From JBJKPP01 sp046706145 (GTDB lineage Bacteria; Bacteroidota; Ignavibacteria; Ignavibacteriales; Ignavibacteriaceae), in NCBI GenBank assembly GCA_046706145.1, contig JBJKPP010000036.1, positions 1 to 15,062 on the forward strand: DNA of 15,062 nt, written 5' to 3'. A model generated the notes under the pieces. That model worked only from the letters and a program-made list of their open reading frames with translations. It did no database searches and was not told where the DNA came from. Made by a program: the position numbers and the translations under genes. Below are positions 6,205 through 14,163 of this stretch, piece by piece (within the stretch, counting starts at the first letter, position 1; each line of letters begins with the position of its first letter).

Positions 6205-7586
6205 ATAAAATTAGTTTAACCGTTGAAGATTTTAGAAACATATCAGGTTCTGTTCTTTTAAACTTTGATCTTTTTAAAAGCGCGACATCGGTCACGATTG
6301 ATTCAAGAAATGTTAAACATGGTTCATTGTTTATAGCAATTAAAGGGGAAAATTTCGATGGCCATGATTTTGTAAAAGATATTGTAAAATCAGACGCAGC
6401 CGCAGCATTAATACAGAAAAATAAGATCAAAAAATTTCAAGATTTGAAAATTCCCATTGTTGCTGTCGATGACACTTTAGTTGGGCTAGGTGAGATAGCA
6501 AGAATCTGGAGACAAAAATTAAAAGCGAAAATTATTGGTATTACTGGCAGTAACGGTAAAACTTCTACTAAAGAAATGATTTCTACTTTGCTGGGAGAGA
6601 AATTTAAAGTGAATAAAAGTGTTGGCAACAACAACAATCATATTGGTGTACCATTAACGATATTCAACACGAATTTACATCATGATTATCTAGTTTTGGA
6701 AATGGGGACGAATCACTTTGGGGAAATAGAATATCTTTCAAAAATTGCAGAACCTGAATACGCATTGATAACAAACATTGGGGATTCTCACCTTGAATTC
6801 CTTAAAAACCGTAAAGGTGTTCTAAATGAAAAAAGTGCTTTATTTAAAATAACCTCTGAAAAAAATGGTTTTTTATTTATCAACAATGATGACCCGCTGC
6901 TGAAAAGCTCATTCAACAATTACAAAAATAGAATTACGTTTGGCTTTCACTCTTCTTCTAATGTAAGCGGAGAATTAATTGGTTTTACCAAAGATGGAAA
7001 ATCCAAATTAAGAATCAAATGCGGTAATAGTAAATTTATTATCACTATGCCAACTGTAGGTATGCAAAATGCCAAAAATTTTCTTGCTGCAGCTACAGTT
7101 GGTTTAGAATTGGGTTTAACAAAAAATCAAATAACATCTGCCGCTAAAAGAATTAAGGGCGTAAATAAAAGATTAAATATTAAGAAGTTCAAAGATTTTG
7201 TTTTGATTGATGATACCTATAATGCAAATCCAGAATCAACAAAATTGGCTATTGATTTAACTTCAAGGTTTGAAGTATATAAAAACAAAGTTCTAATTTT
7301 AGGAGATATGTTTGAGTTAGGAAGACAAGAAAAAAAGTTACACGAAGCTCTTTTATCTCCAATTAAGAAGAATAAATCGACCAATGTTTTAACCATCGGA
7401 AAAAGGATGAAATATCTTTCTGATAAATTGAACAATACAAAAATTTCTAACAAACATTTTAGCTCGAGGAAAAGATTAAAAGATTATATACAAAAATTTG
7501 ATTTTTCCAATTCGGTGGTACTTGTTAAAGGCTCAAGAGGGATGAAGATGGAAGAATTCGTAAACGCTATTTTAGAAAACAATTAA
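6201..7586 (+). CDS. murF: UDP-MurNAc-tripeptide--D-Ala-D-Ala ligase MurF
   Basis: MurF completes the cytoplasmic precursor by adding D-Ala-D-Ala to UDP-MurNAc-tripeptide with ATP. The 461 residues show DSR (34-36) in the N-terminal substrate domain and the P-loop GITGSNGKTSTK (113-124). The MurF-style motif GNNNNHIGVPLT (142-153) follows, then EMGTNHFGEI (167-176), TNIGDSHLE (191-199) and DDTYNANPES (337-346). Presence of GSNGKTSTK and NHIGVPLT distinguishes it from MurE. Length is normal. The gene starts with an ATGA overlap on murE and ends in TAATG shared with mraY. The protein is rich in lysine and asparagine and looks more AT-rich than its neighbours, which may simply reflect relaxed composition. 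ddl, whose product makes D-Ala-D-Ala, is not in this window. Confidence 0.97.
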   Translation: MNKISLTVEDFRNISGSVLLNFDLFKSATSVTIDSRNVKHGSLFIAIKGENFDGHDFVKDIVKSDAAAALIQKNKIKKFQDLKIPIVAVDDTLVGLGEIARIWRQKLKAKIIGITGSNGKTSTKEMISTLLGEKFKVNKSVGNNNNHIGVPLTIFNTNLHHDYLVLEMGTNHFGEIEYLSKIAEPEYALITNIGDSHLEFLKNRKGVLNEKSALFKITSEKNGFLFINNDDPLLKSSFNNYKNRITFGFHSSSNVSGELIGFTKDGKSKLRIKCGNSKFIITMPTVGMQNAKNFLAAATVGLELGLTKNQITSAAKRIKGVNKRLNIKKFKDFVLIDDTYNANPESTKLAIDLTSRFEVYKNKVLILGDMFELGRQEKKLHEALLSPIKKNKSTNVLTIGKRMKYLSDKLNNTKISNKHFSSRKRLKDYIQKFDFSNSVVLVKGSRGMKMEEFVNAILENN

Positions 7587-8695
7587 TGCTGTATTATTTA
7601 TTCGAATATATTCATAAAACTTTTAATCCTCCTGGATTTAACATTTTTCGTTATTTGACATTTAGGTCTGCTTTAGCTGCAATTTTTGGTTTGTTCTTTT
7701 CAATTTACTTAGGTCCGAAGATAATAAGCTACCTCAGGAAAAAACAAATAGGAGAGGCTGCAAAGGTTGAAGCTCCAAAGTCCCATTTATCGAAGGCTGG
7801 AACACCAACAATGGGAGGAATAATAATAGTCATTTCCGTAATTGTTCCCGTTTTACTTTGGGCAAATATAGAAAGCATATATATAATTCTGATTTTGACA
7901 GGCACATTATGGCTAAGCGCGGTCGGCTTCCTGGATGATTATTTGAAAGTCGTAAAGAAAATGCCCAAGGGACTAATTGGCCGTTATAAGTTACTGGGTC
8001 AATTTATTATAGGTTTGGTTGTTGGTTCAGTTATTTATTTTTCTCCTGTTTTTGCCGGAGTACATTCACTAACAACGGTTCCTTTTCTGAAAAGTGTGAA
8101 CCTGGATTTTTCGGTTTTTTATATACCGGTTGTAATTTTCATAATTACTGCGACATCCAATGCCGTTAACCTAACAGATGGTCTTGACGGTTTGGCAATA
8201 GGTGTTACGATTATTGTTATGCTGGCGTTGGGAGTTATGAGTTACGTTTCCGGAAATGCAATCTATGCGAAGTATCTGAATATTATTTTTCTGCCCGGCG
8301 CCGGTGAATTAACAGTTTTCATCTCGGCATTGATAGGAGCAGCTTTAGGCTTTTTGTGGTTTAATTCGTACCCCGCTCAAATTTTTATGGGGGATACGGG
8401 CTCTTTAGCAATCGGCGGCGCATTTGGGATATTAGCGGTTCTTATTAAAAAGGAATTGTTAATACCAATTTTGGGCGGAGTCTTTTTTATGGAAACATGC
8501 TCGGTGATAATTCAGAAGATTTACTTCAAATATACTAAGAAGAAATACGGGCAGGGTAAAAGAGTTTTTAAAATGGCGCCTATTCATCATCATTTTGAAA
8601 TGCTGGATTGGGCAGAACCTAAAATAGTTATTCGTTTTTACATATTGGCAATAATTTTTGCGATTATAAGCCTGGCATCATTTAAAGTGCGTTGA
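7586..8695 (+). CDS. mraY: phospho-N-acetylmuramoyl-pentapeptide-transferase MraY
   Basis: MraY is the polytopic inner-membrane enzyme that moves phospho-MurNAc-pentapeptide onto undecaprenyl phosphate, making lipid I. The 369 residues have about ten hydrophobic segments. Catalytic and substrate motifs are intact: PTMGGI (74-79), the aspartate pair FLDDYLK (115-121, D117 and D118), NLTDGLDGLA (195-204), FNSYPAQIFMGDTGS (259-273, with the key aspartate at 270) and APIHHHFE (331-338), the histidine triad of the family. ATG 7586 shares its A with the murF TAA stop (TAATG). The stop overlaps the murD ATG in the same 1-base way. Length fits the family, and the N-terminal YLFEYIHKTFNPPGFN with ITFR-like YLTFR (23-27) is typical of MraY. 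Confidence 0.98.
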   Translation: MLYYLFEYIHKTFNPPGFNIFRYLTFRSALAAIFGLFFSIYLGPKIISYLRKKQIGEAAKVEAPKSHLSKAGTPTMGGIIIVISVIVPVLLWANIESIYIILILTGTLWLSAVGFLDDYLKVVKKMPKGLIGRYKLLGQFIIGLVVGSVIYFSPVFAGVHSLTTVPFLKSVNLDFSVFYIPVVIFIITATSNAVNLTDGLDGLAIGVTIIVMLALGVMSYVSGNAIYAKYLNIIFLPGAGELTVFISALIGAALGFLWFNSYPAQIFMGDTGSLAIGGAFGILAVLIKKELLIPILGGVFFMETCSVIIQKIYFKYTKKKYGQGKRVFKMAPIHHHFEMLDWAEPKIVIRFYILAIIFAIISLASFKVR

Positions 8696-10038
8696 TGTTA
8701 AAGAATAAAAAAGTTTCGATAATAGGTGCAGCAAGAAGCGGTGTAGCGGCAGCTAAGCTAGTGAAGAAAATCGGAGGAATTCCATTTGTCTCTGATTTTC
8801 AAAAAAGCAGTAAGCTGGCTGAATCTGAAAAGATGCTCATTGAAAATAAAATTGAATACGAACTTGGCAATCATTCTGAAAGAGTTTTTGAATGTGATTT
8901 AATGGTCGTTAGTCCCGGTGTTCCGTCCGATTCCAAAGTAATAAAAAATGCTTTGGAAAAAGGCATTAAGGTTATTAGCGAAGTAGAATTAGCGTTTCAG
9001 AATTGCAAAGGAAAAATTGTTGCAATAACAGGTACCAATGGAAAAACAACAACAACAAGTTTATGCGGACATATTTTTAAGGCGGCAGGCGTGAACACTT
9101 ACGTCGCTGGAAATATTGGCTATGCTTTCTCAGAAGCTGCTTTAGATATGCAGGAAAACGACTATGCAGTTCTTGAAATATCCAGCTTTCAGTTGGACTT
9201 TATTGAGAAATTTAAACCAAACATAGCAGTCATCTTAAATATTACTCCTGACCACTTAAATAGATATGAAAATAAATTTGAGAATTATATCAAATCAAAA
9301 CTCAGGATTTATTCAAACCAGGATAAGGGCGATTTTGTAATCTTGAATAAAGATGATGAAACTTTAATGAATTCGCTAACTGAATATAAAAGCCATAGCT
9401 ATTATTTCTCTAACAAAGAACCTTTGCTAAATGGCTGTTATGTATCAGATAGCCATATAATTTTTAATGAAGACGGAGAATTAACGTTTAGCTTTCCGCT
9501 AAAAGAACTGCCTATAAAAGGTGAACATAATGCGGCGAATGCCATGGCGGCTATAACTGCAGCTAAAATTTTCGGATTTGACAATGAAAAAATTAAAGAA
9601 GGGTTGAGAACATTCAAAGGCGTTGAACATAGACTTGAGTTCGTTCGCGAGATTAATGGAGTAAAATATATTAATGATTCAAAAGCTACTAATGTTGATT
9701 CTGTTTGGTATGCACTTAGAAGTTTTGACCAGCCGATATTTTTGATTCTTGGTGGACAGGACAAGGGAAACGATTACAATAAAATTAAGCAGCTGGTTAT
9801 AGACAAAGTCAAAAAGGTTTATGTAATTGGTTCTTCAGCAGATACTATTTATACATTTTTCCATTCTATAGTTAAAGTGGAATTGAAACCTACTCTTGAG
9901 GATGTAGTTTTAGCGGCTAATAAAGAAGCAAAAGAAAATGAAATTGTATTATTATCGCCGGCATGCGCAAGTTTTGATATGTTTGATAATTACGAGCACA
10001 GAGGTAAAGTTTTTAAGGAAGCAGTAAATAAATTATGA
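8695..10038 (+). CDS. murD: UDP-MurNAc-L-alanine--D-glutamate ligase MurD
   Basis: MurD adds D-glutamate to UDP-MurNAc-L-Ala in the cytoplasm using ATP. The 447 residues start with a Rossmann-like segment VSIIGAARSGVAAAKL (7-22) and VVSPGVP (71-77). The P-loop ITGTNGKTTTTS (111-122) is followed by GNIGYAFSE (139-147), EISSFQLD (161-168), NITPDHLNRY (182-191), GEHNAANAMAA (276-286), INDSKATN (326-333), GGQDKG (353-358) and LSPACASFDMFDNYEHRG (420-437). This set is diagnostic for MurD among the Mur ligases. The family motif at the end is usually FxxYxxRG, preserved here as NYEHRG. I take ATG 8695, which overlaps the mraY stop by one base (TGATG), over the in-frame TTG at 8692. The stop forms ATGA with ftsW. 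Confidence 0.97.
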   Translation: MLKNKKVSIIGAARSGVAAAKLVKKIGGIPFVSDFQKSSKLAESEKMLIENKIEYELGNHSERVFECDLMVVSPGVPSDSKVIKNALEKGIKVISEVELAFQNCKGKIVAITGTNGKTTTTSLCGHIFKAAGVNTYVAGNIGYAFSEAALDMQENDYAVLEISSFQLDFIEKFKPNIAVILNITPDHLNRYENKFENYIKSKLRIYSNQDKGDFVILNKDDETLMNSLTEYKSHSYYFSNKEPLLNGCYVSDSHIIFNEDGELTFSFPLKELPIKGEHNAANAMAAITAAKIFGFDNEKIKEGLRTFKGVEHRLEFVREINGVKYINDSKATNVDSVWYALRSFDQPIFLILGGQDKGNDYNKIKQLVIDKVKKVYVIGSSADTIYTFFHSIVKVELKPTLEDVVLAANKEAKENEIVLLSPACASFDMFDNYEHRGKVFKEAVNKL

Positions 10039-11180
10039 AGAGATTAGCCCTCATAATATTTTTTGACTCTTTTATCCTTGCTCTTTTAGGACTTGCAATG
10101 GTTATGAGTGCGAGCAGTGTTTATAGTGCGATTAGATTCGATTCCGTTTTTCATTTATTTAACTCGCAATTCTTTAAGGTAATTGCAGGAATAATTTTTA
10201 TGATTGTTTTTGCATTTATTCCTTATGAAATATATAAAGATTTTAGCAAGCCAATGATAATTCTTGCGGTTCTACTGTTAGCAATTACGCTGGTGGCTGG
10301 ACACAGCGCCAAAGGCGCAGAAAGATGGATTCCACTTGGGCCATTCTCATTTCAACCGGCGGATTTTGCAAGGGTTGCGCTTATAATTCACCTTGCTAAA
10401 CTAATTGATACCAAAGGTGAGCTTCTACAAAATTATAAACACGGATTTTTGTATTTGTTTATATGGGTAATTTTAATTTCCGGTTTAATCGTGCTTCAGC
10501 CTAACGTAAGTACGGCTATCATCCTGGTTATTATAAGTCTAGCAATTCTTTATGTCGGTGGGGCCAATATCGGACACATACTTGCCACTTCGTTTTTTTG
10601 TGTGCTGGCAGCAGGAGTTGTTTCTTTATTATTTGCTCATTCAAGAGAGAGAATTTTTACGTTTTTTAACAGCATGTCGAATGGTGGAAGCATTAACATA
10701 CAAGTCAAACAAGCTACCATTGGATTAGGAAGCGGGGGGCTGTTCGGTGTAGGAATGGGACATAGTATGCAAAGCAACCTTTTTCTACCGGAAGCTTATG
10801 GAGATTTCATTTTTGCAATCTTGGGTGAAGAACTTGGATTTGTTGGTTCGGTGGTTGTTTTAATTAGCTACCTTGTCCTTTTTATCTGTGGAATTCTAGT
10901 TGCCAAAAAGGCTAAAGATAAATTTGGTCAGCTTTTAGCTTTTGGGATTACATTCTCGATAATAATTTATGCTTTTGTCAATATAGCTGTAGCAACAGGG
11001 CTTGTTCCGACTACAGGATTGCCGCTGCCATTTATAAGTTACGGCGGCACCTCCATAGTATTTTTATGTATTACAATTGGTATCCTAATAAATATTGCTC
11101 TGTCAAGTGCAGTGGCAAGTAAAAACCAGTCTCAAAAGGCGGGTGTAAAGGTTAAGAATGGTTCCAGGAAAAGAAGATAA
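10035..11180 (+). CDS. ftsW: septal peptidoglycan glycosyltransferase FtsW (SEDS family)
   Basis: FtsW is a polytopic SEDS protein that polymerises lipid II at the septum with FtsI. The 381 residues have about ten membrane segments. Recognisable signatures are GAERWIPLGPFSFQPADFAR (94-113), LPEAYGDFIFAILGEELGF (251-269) and TGLVPTTGLPLPFISYGGTS (321-340). By analogy with the SEDS family, the aspartate in YGDF (257) is the likely catalytic residue. The segment usually written QPDxGT reads LQPNVST (154-160), an Asn in place of Asp; related FtsW proteins are known to vary here. The C-terminal tail is basic (VKVKNGSRKRR). The gene begins at an ATGA overlap on murD and its last 23 bases also encode the murG N terminus. 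FtsW rather than RodA is assigned from dcw context. Confidence 0.95.
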   Translation: MKRLALIIFFDSFILALLGLAMVMSASSVYSAIRFDSVFHLFNSQFFKVIAGIIFMIVFAFIPYEIYKDFSKPMIILAVLLLAITLVAGHSAKGAERWIPLGPFSFQPADFARVALIIHLAKLIDTKGELLQNYKHGFLYLFIWVILISGLIVLQPNVSTAIILVIISLAILYVGGANIGHILATSFFCVLAAGVVSLLFAHSRERIFTFFNSMSNGGSINIQVKQATIGLGSGGLFGVGMGHSMQSNLFLPEAYGDFIFAILGEELGFVGSVVVLISYLVLFICGILVAKKAKDKFGQLLAFGITFSIIIYAFVNIAVATGLVPTTGLPLPFISYGGTSIVFLCITIGILINIALSSAVASKNQSQKAGVKVKNGSRKRR

Positions 11181-12261
11181 TAGATTTTTGTTTGCTGGCG
11201 GCGGAACCGGCGGTCATCTTTTTCCGGCTGTTGCAGTTGCGGAGAGAATCAGAGCTCGTTTACCCGAGTCACAAATTTTATTTGTTGGAACTAAAAATAA
11301 GATTGAAGGAAAAGTTGTTCCACAGCTTGGTTTTGAGTTTAGGTCTATCTGGATAAAAGGATTTTCAAGGAAAATTAATTTGGAAAATTTATTGTTCCCG
11401 TTAAAGTTGATTGTTTCCATCATTCAGTCAATTGCAATAAATCTAAATTTCAGGCCCAAAGTTGCTATAGGTTCCGGCGGGTACGTTTCCGGACCCGCGA
11501 TATTTGGTTCGAGTTTGGTTGGAGCAAAAGTGATTCTCATAGAACAAAACAGTTATCCGGGTGTAACAACAAGATTGCTGGAAAGATTTGCTGACGAAAT
11601 TCATATAAGCTTTGAGGAGACAAAGAAATATCTACGTAAGAAAGAAAAAGTTTTCTTAACAGGAAACCCTATCCGTCAGAACCTTAGATCAATAGATAAA
11701 ACTGAAGCCTTAAAACATTTTGGTTTTACTTTGGAAAAGAAAACACTTTTGATTTTAGGAGGAAGTTTAGGAGCCCGTTCAATAAACGAGGCTGCAGCAA
11801 ATTCAATCGGAAAGTTTAAAGACAGCAATATTCAAGTATTATGGCAAAGTGGAAGCATATATTATGAAGAATATAAAAAATATGCGGGCAAGAATGTCTT
11901 GGTAAAGCCTTTTATTGAAAATATGAATCTAGCATACTCCGCATGTGACCTTTTAGTATCAAGAGCGGGCGCAACAACAATAGCTGAAATAGTTGGACTG
12001 GGAATTCCGTCTATTATAATTCCTTCTCCAAACGTAGCTGAAAATCATCAATATTATAATGCAAAATCTTTGTCAGATAAGGATGCAGCTATTTTAATAG
12101 GCGATGAAAATGTTAAGAATTTGCTTGCTGAGAAAGTCGTTTCAACAATTTTTAATGATAGTTTACTTGTGAAATTGAAAAAGAACGTTAGCGAATTGAG
12201 CGGTAAGAATGCCGCAGAAATAATTGCCGGTAATGCAATTAATTACGCTGAACAAAAATGA
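11158..12261 (+). CDS. murG: lipid II synthase MurG (GlcNAc transferase)
   Basis: MurG is a membrane-associated GT28/GT-B glycosyltransferase that adds GlcNAc from UDP-GlcNAc to lipid I on the cytoplasmic face, giving lipid II. The 367 residues show the glycine loop AGGGTGGHLFPA (13-24), GSGGYVSGP (105-113), IEQNSYPG (128-135), TGNPIR (168-173), the second-domain loop LILGGSLGARSINEA (198-212), and the UDP-GlcNAc site SRAGATTIAEI (268-278) with IPSPNVAENHQYYNAK (288-303). Length is normal. ATG 11158 lies 23 bases inside the end of ftsW, preceded by AAAGG (11147-11151). The glycine loop begins at residue 14, the usual distance from the start, which supports this codon. The stop overlaps the next gene as ATGA. 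Confidence 0.98.
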   Translation: MVPGKEDNRFLFAGGGTGGHLFPAVAVAERIRARLPESQILFVGTKNKIEGKVVPQLGFEFRSIWIKGFSRKINLENLLFPLKLIVSIIQSIAINLNFRPKVAIGSGGYVSGPAIFGSSLVGAKVILIEQNSYPGVTTRLLERFADEIHISFEETKKYLRKKEKVFLTGNPIRQNLRSIDKTEALKHFGFTLEKKTLLILGGSLGARSINEAAANSIGKFKDSNIQVLWQSGSIYYEEYKKYAGKNVLVKPFIENMNLAYSACDLLVSRAGATTIAEIVGLGIPSIIIPSPNVAENHQYYNAKSLSDKDAAILIGDENVKNLLAEKVVSTIFNDSLLVKLKKNVSELSGKNAAEIIAGNAINYAEQK

Positions 12262-12776
12262 GTAATAATAATACAAACCTGCCTTCTCCCGACAAAGTTG
12301 GGATGGGGCAGACAGATAGCAAAAAAATATACTTTTACAATATGTCGTTTTACTATCAATCAACAATAATTTACTTCGTAGCGTTTATTCTTTACGTTGT
12401 GATAAGAGGAGAGTTTATAGAAAATTCATTTATACTTATAACAAGAGACCCTATTATATATTTCTTTGCAATTATTGTATTGTTTTCGCTTTTGAGTTTG
12501 GTTTATAATTTATATAAGAAAAGACATCTTGAAGTGTTTAATGATAAAATTTCCTTTGTAACCCGTTTTCAATCTAAAACTTTTGGTAAAGATGATATTC
12601 TATTTATAAAAATTTATAGAAGTAAAAATTCATCGAAGAAAGAAGCTTTCAGATTTATTAGAGTTAAGGTTAAAGAAAGAAGAAGACCAATTATAATCAG
12701 ACCTTATGATTATGAGAATGAAAATGAATTGGTACAAAGTTTTGAGCAGCTTAAACTTGCTGTAGAGAGTAATTGA
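12258..12776 (+). CDS. membrane protein of unknown function with PH-like C-terminal domain
   Basis: The gene encodes 172 residues not recognised as a standard dcw protein. A polar, Asn-rich N terminus (1-30) precedes two hydrophobic segments at about 33-50 and 66-86, separated by a short loop. A basic stretch KKRH (87-90) follows, placing both ends in the cytoplasm by the positive-inside rule. Residues 90-169 alternate short strands (LEVFNDKISFVTR, DILFIKIY, FRFIRVKV, PIIIRPY) and finish with an amphipathic helix (about 154-169). That order resembles the bacterial PH-type domain found behind paired membrane helices in small YdbS/YdbT-like proteins. The resemblance is by eye only. It starts with an ATGA overlap on murG and ends one base before murC, so it is co-translated with lipid II and precursor genes. 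A cell-envelope or division role is inferred from this position alone. Confidence 0.85.
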   Translation: MSNNNTNLPSPDKVGMGQTDSKKIYFYNMSFYYQSTIIYFVAFILYVVIRGEFIENSFILITRDPIIYFFAIIVLFSLLSLVYNLYKKRHLEVFNDKISFVTRFQSKTFGKDDILFIKIYRSKNSSKKEAFRFIRVKVKERRRPIIIRPYDYENENELVQSFEQLKLAVESN

Positions 12777-12777
12777 T

Positions 12778-14163
12778 ATGTTTAAAAACATTAAGAAGGT
12801 ACATTTTGTTGGAATCGGTGGAATCGGAATGAGTGGAATTGCAGAAATTCTTCTCAGCCAGGGTTTTGAAGTTTCCGGTTCGGATTTACAATCTACAGAA
12901 ATCACAGAAAGACTCGGAAAGCTTGGTGTAAAGATTTATGAAGGTCATGCAGAAAGGAATTTAGACAATGCAGATGTTTTGGTCTATTCTTCGGCTGTTA
13001 ATTTAGAAAATCCTGAAGTTAAGTCTGCTATTGAAAGGAAAATTCCAATAATTAAACGCGCTGAGATGCTGGCAGAAGTAATGCGGATGAAATATGGTAT
13101 CAGCATTGCCGGTACACATGGAAAAACAACTACAACTTCTATGGTAGGATTGACTTTAACTGAAGGAGGAATTGACCCAACAATTATTGTTGGCGGCAAA
13201 CTCAGCAGTCTCGGCGGCACAAATGCAAGGCTTGGAAAAGGTGATTTCATCGTTGTAGAGGCAGACGAATTTGACAGAACTTTTTTAAGACTAACACCAA
13301 CGATTGCGGCGTTAACAACCTTAGAGAGAGAACATCTTGATACCTATAAAGACTTGAATGATATAAAATCAGCTTTTATAGAATTTGCAAACAAAGTTCC
13401 TTTTTACGGATTTGTAATACTCTGCATGGATGAGCCTGCATTACAGGATATCATCCCGCAGATAAATAAAAAGGTTCTTACATATGGATTAACAACCCAA
13501 GCAGATATTCGCGCTGTTGATGTGGCTCATGAGAAGCTCTCAAGCACATATACAGTGAAATATAACAAAAAGGATTTAGGTAAAATTAAACTTAATGTTC
13601 CAGGCGTTCATAATGTTAAGAATTCATTGGTGGCTGTTGGTATTGCAACAGAGCTTGGAATAGATTTTAATGTTGTTCAAAAGGCATTGGAGAAGTTTAC
13701 AGGAGTTTACAGAAGATTCGAAGTAAAATATAATAACGACGTTCTTGTGATTGACGATTATGCACATCACCCTACAGAAACCAGTGCAACTCTGGCGGCA
13801 GTAAGAGGAGGGTGGGATAGAAAACTTGTTGCAGTTTTTCAACCGCATTTATTTACAAGAACCAGAGATTTTTATTTGGAATTTGGAAGGTCGTTTCTGA
13901 ATTCGGATGTTTTTATTTGTACAGATATTTACCCAGCGAGGGAAAAACCAATCGAGGGAATAACTGGTGAATTGATAGCAAATGCAGCAAAGAAGTTTGG
14001 ACATAAGCACGTGATCTATGTGAAAGATAAAAATATTATTCCGCAAACTTTATATGAAATAAAACAGAAGGATGATATAATAATTACAATGGGCGCCGGA
14101 GATATTTATAAATACGGAGAGAAGTTTGTGGAAATGTTAAAAAATGACTTTAGGCATGAGTGA
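12778..14163 (+). CDS. murC: UDP-MurNAc--L-alanine ligase MurC
   Basis: MurC starts stem peptide synthesis by joining L-alanine to UDP-MurNAc with ATP in the cytoplasm. The 461 residues begin with VHFVGIGGIGMSGIAE (8-23), the UDP-sugar-binding glycine loop. Then come SSAVNLENPE (71-80), the MurC-type P-loop GTHGKTTTTS (112-121, His in place of Asn as is normal for MurC), VEADEFDRTFL (160-170), EREHLDTY (183-190), PGVHNVKNSL (275-284), RRFEVK (312-317), DDYAHHPTE (326-334) and FQPHLFTRT (354-362). All expected motifs are present and length is normal. ATG 12778 is one base after the stop of the preceding gene. The 3' end overlaps ftsQ by 8 or 20 bases, depending on the ftsQ start. murB is not beside it. 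Confidence 0.98.
   Translation: MFKNIKKVHFVGIGGIGMSGIAEILLSQGFEVSGSDLQSTEITERLGKLGVKIYEGHAERNLDNADVLVYSSAVNLENPEVKSAIERKIPIIKRAEMLAEVMRMKYGISIAGTHGKTTTTSMVGLTLTEGGIDPTIIVGGKLSSLGGTNARLGKGDFIVVEADEFDRTFLRLTPTIAALTTLEREHLDTYKDLNDIKSAFIEFANKVPFYGFVILCMDEPALQDIIPQINKKVLTYGLTTQADIRAVDVAHEKLSSTYTVKYNKKDLGKIKLNVPGVHNVKNSLVAVGIATELGIDFNVVQKALEKFTGVYRRFEVKYNNDVLVIDDYAHHPTETSATLAAVRGGWDRKLVAVFQPHLFTRTRDFYLEFGRSFLNSDVFICTDIYPAREKPIEGITGELIANAAKKFGHKHVIYVKDKNIIPQTLYEIKQKDDIIITMGAGDIYKYGEKFVEMLKNDFRHE

Noticed and set aside
9438..9764. Minus-strand open frame of 108 residues inside murD
   Set aside because: It lies fully inside conserved murD motifs and has no plausible protein character.
12630..12905. 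Minus-strand open frame of 91 residues across the X/murC junction
   Set aside because: It is antisense to two supported genes, and its composition reflects the complement of their codons.
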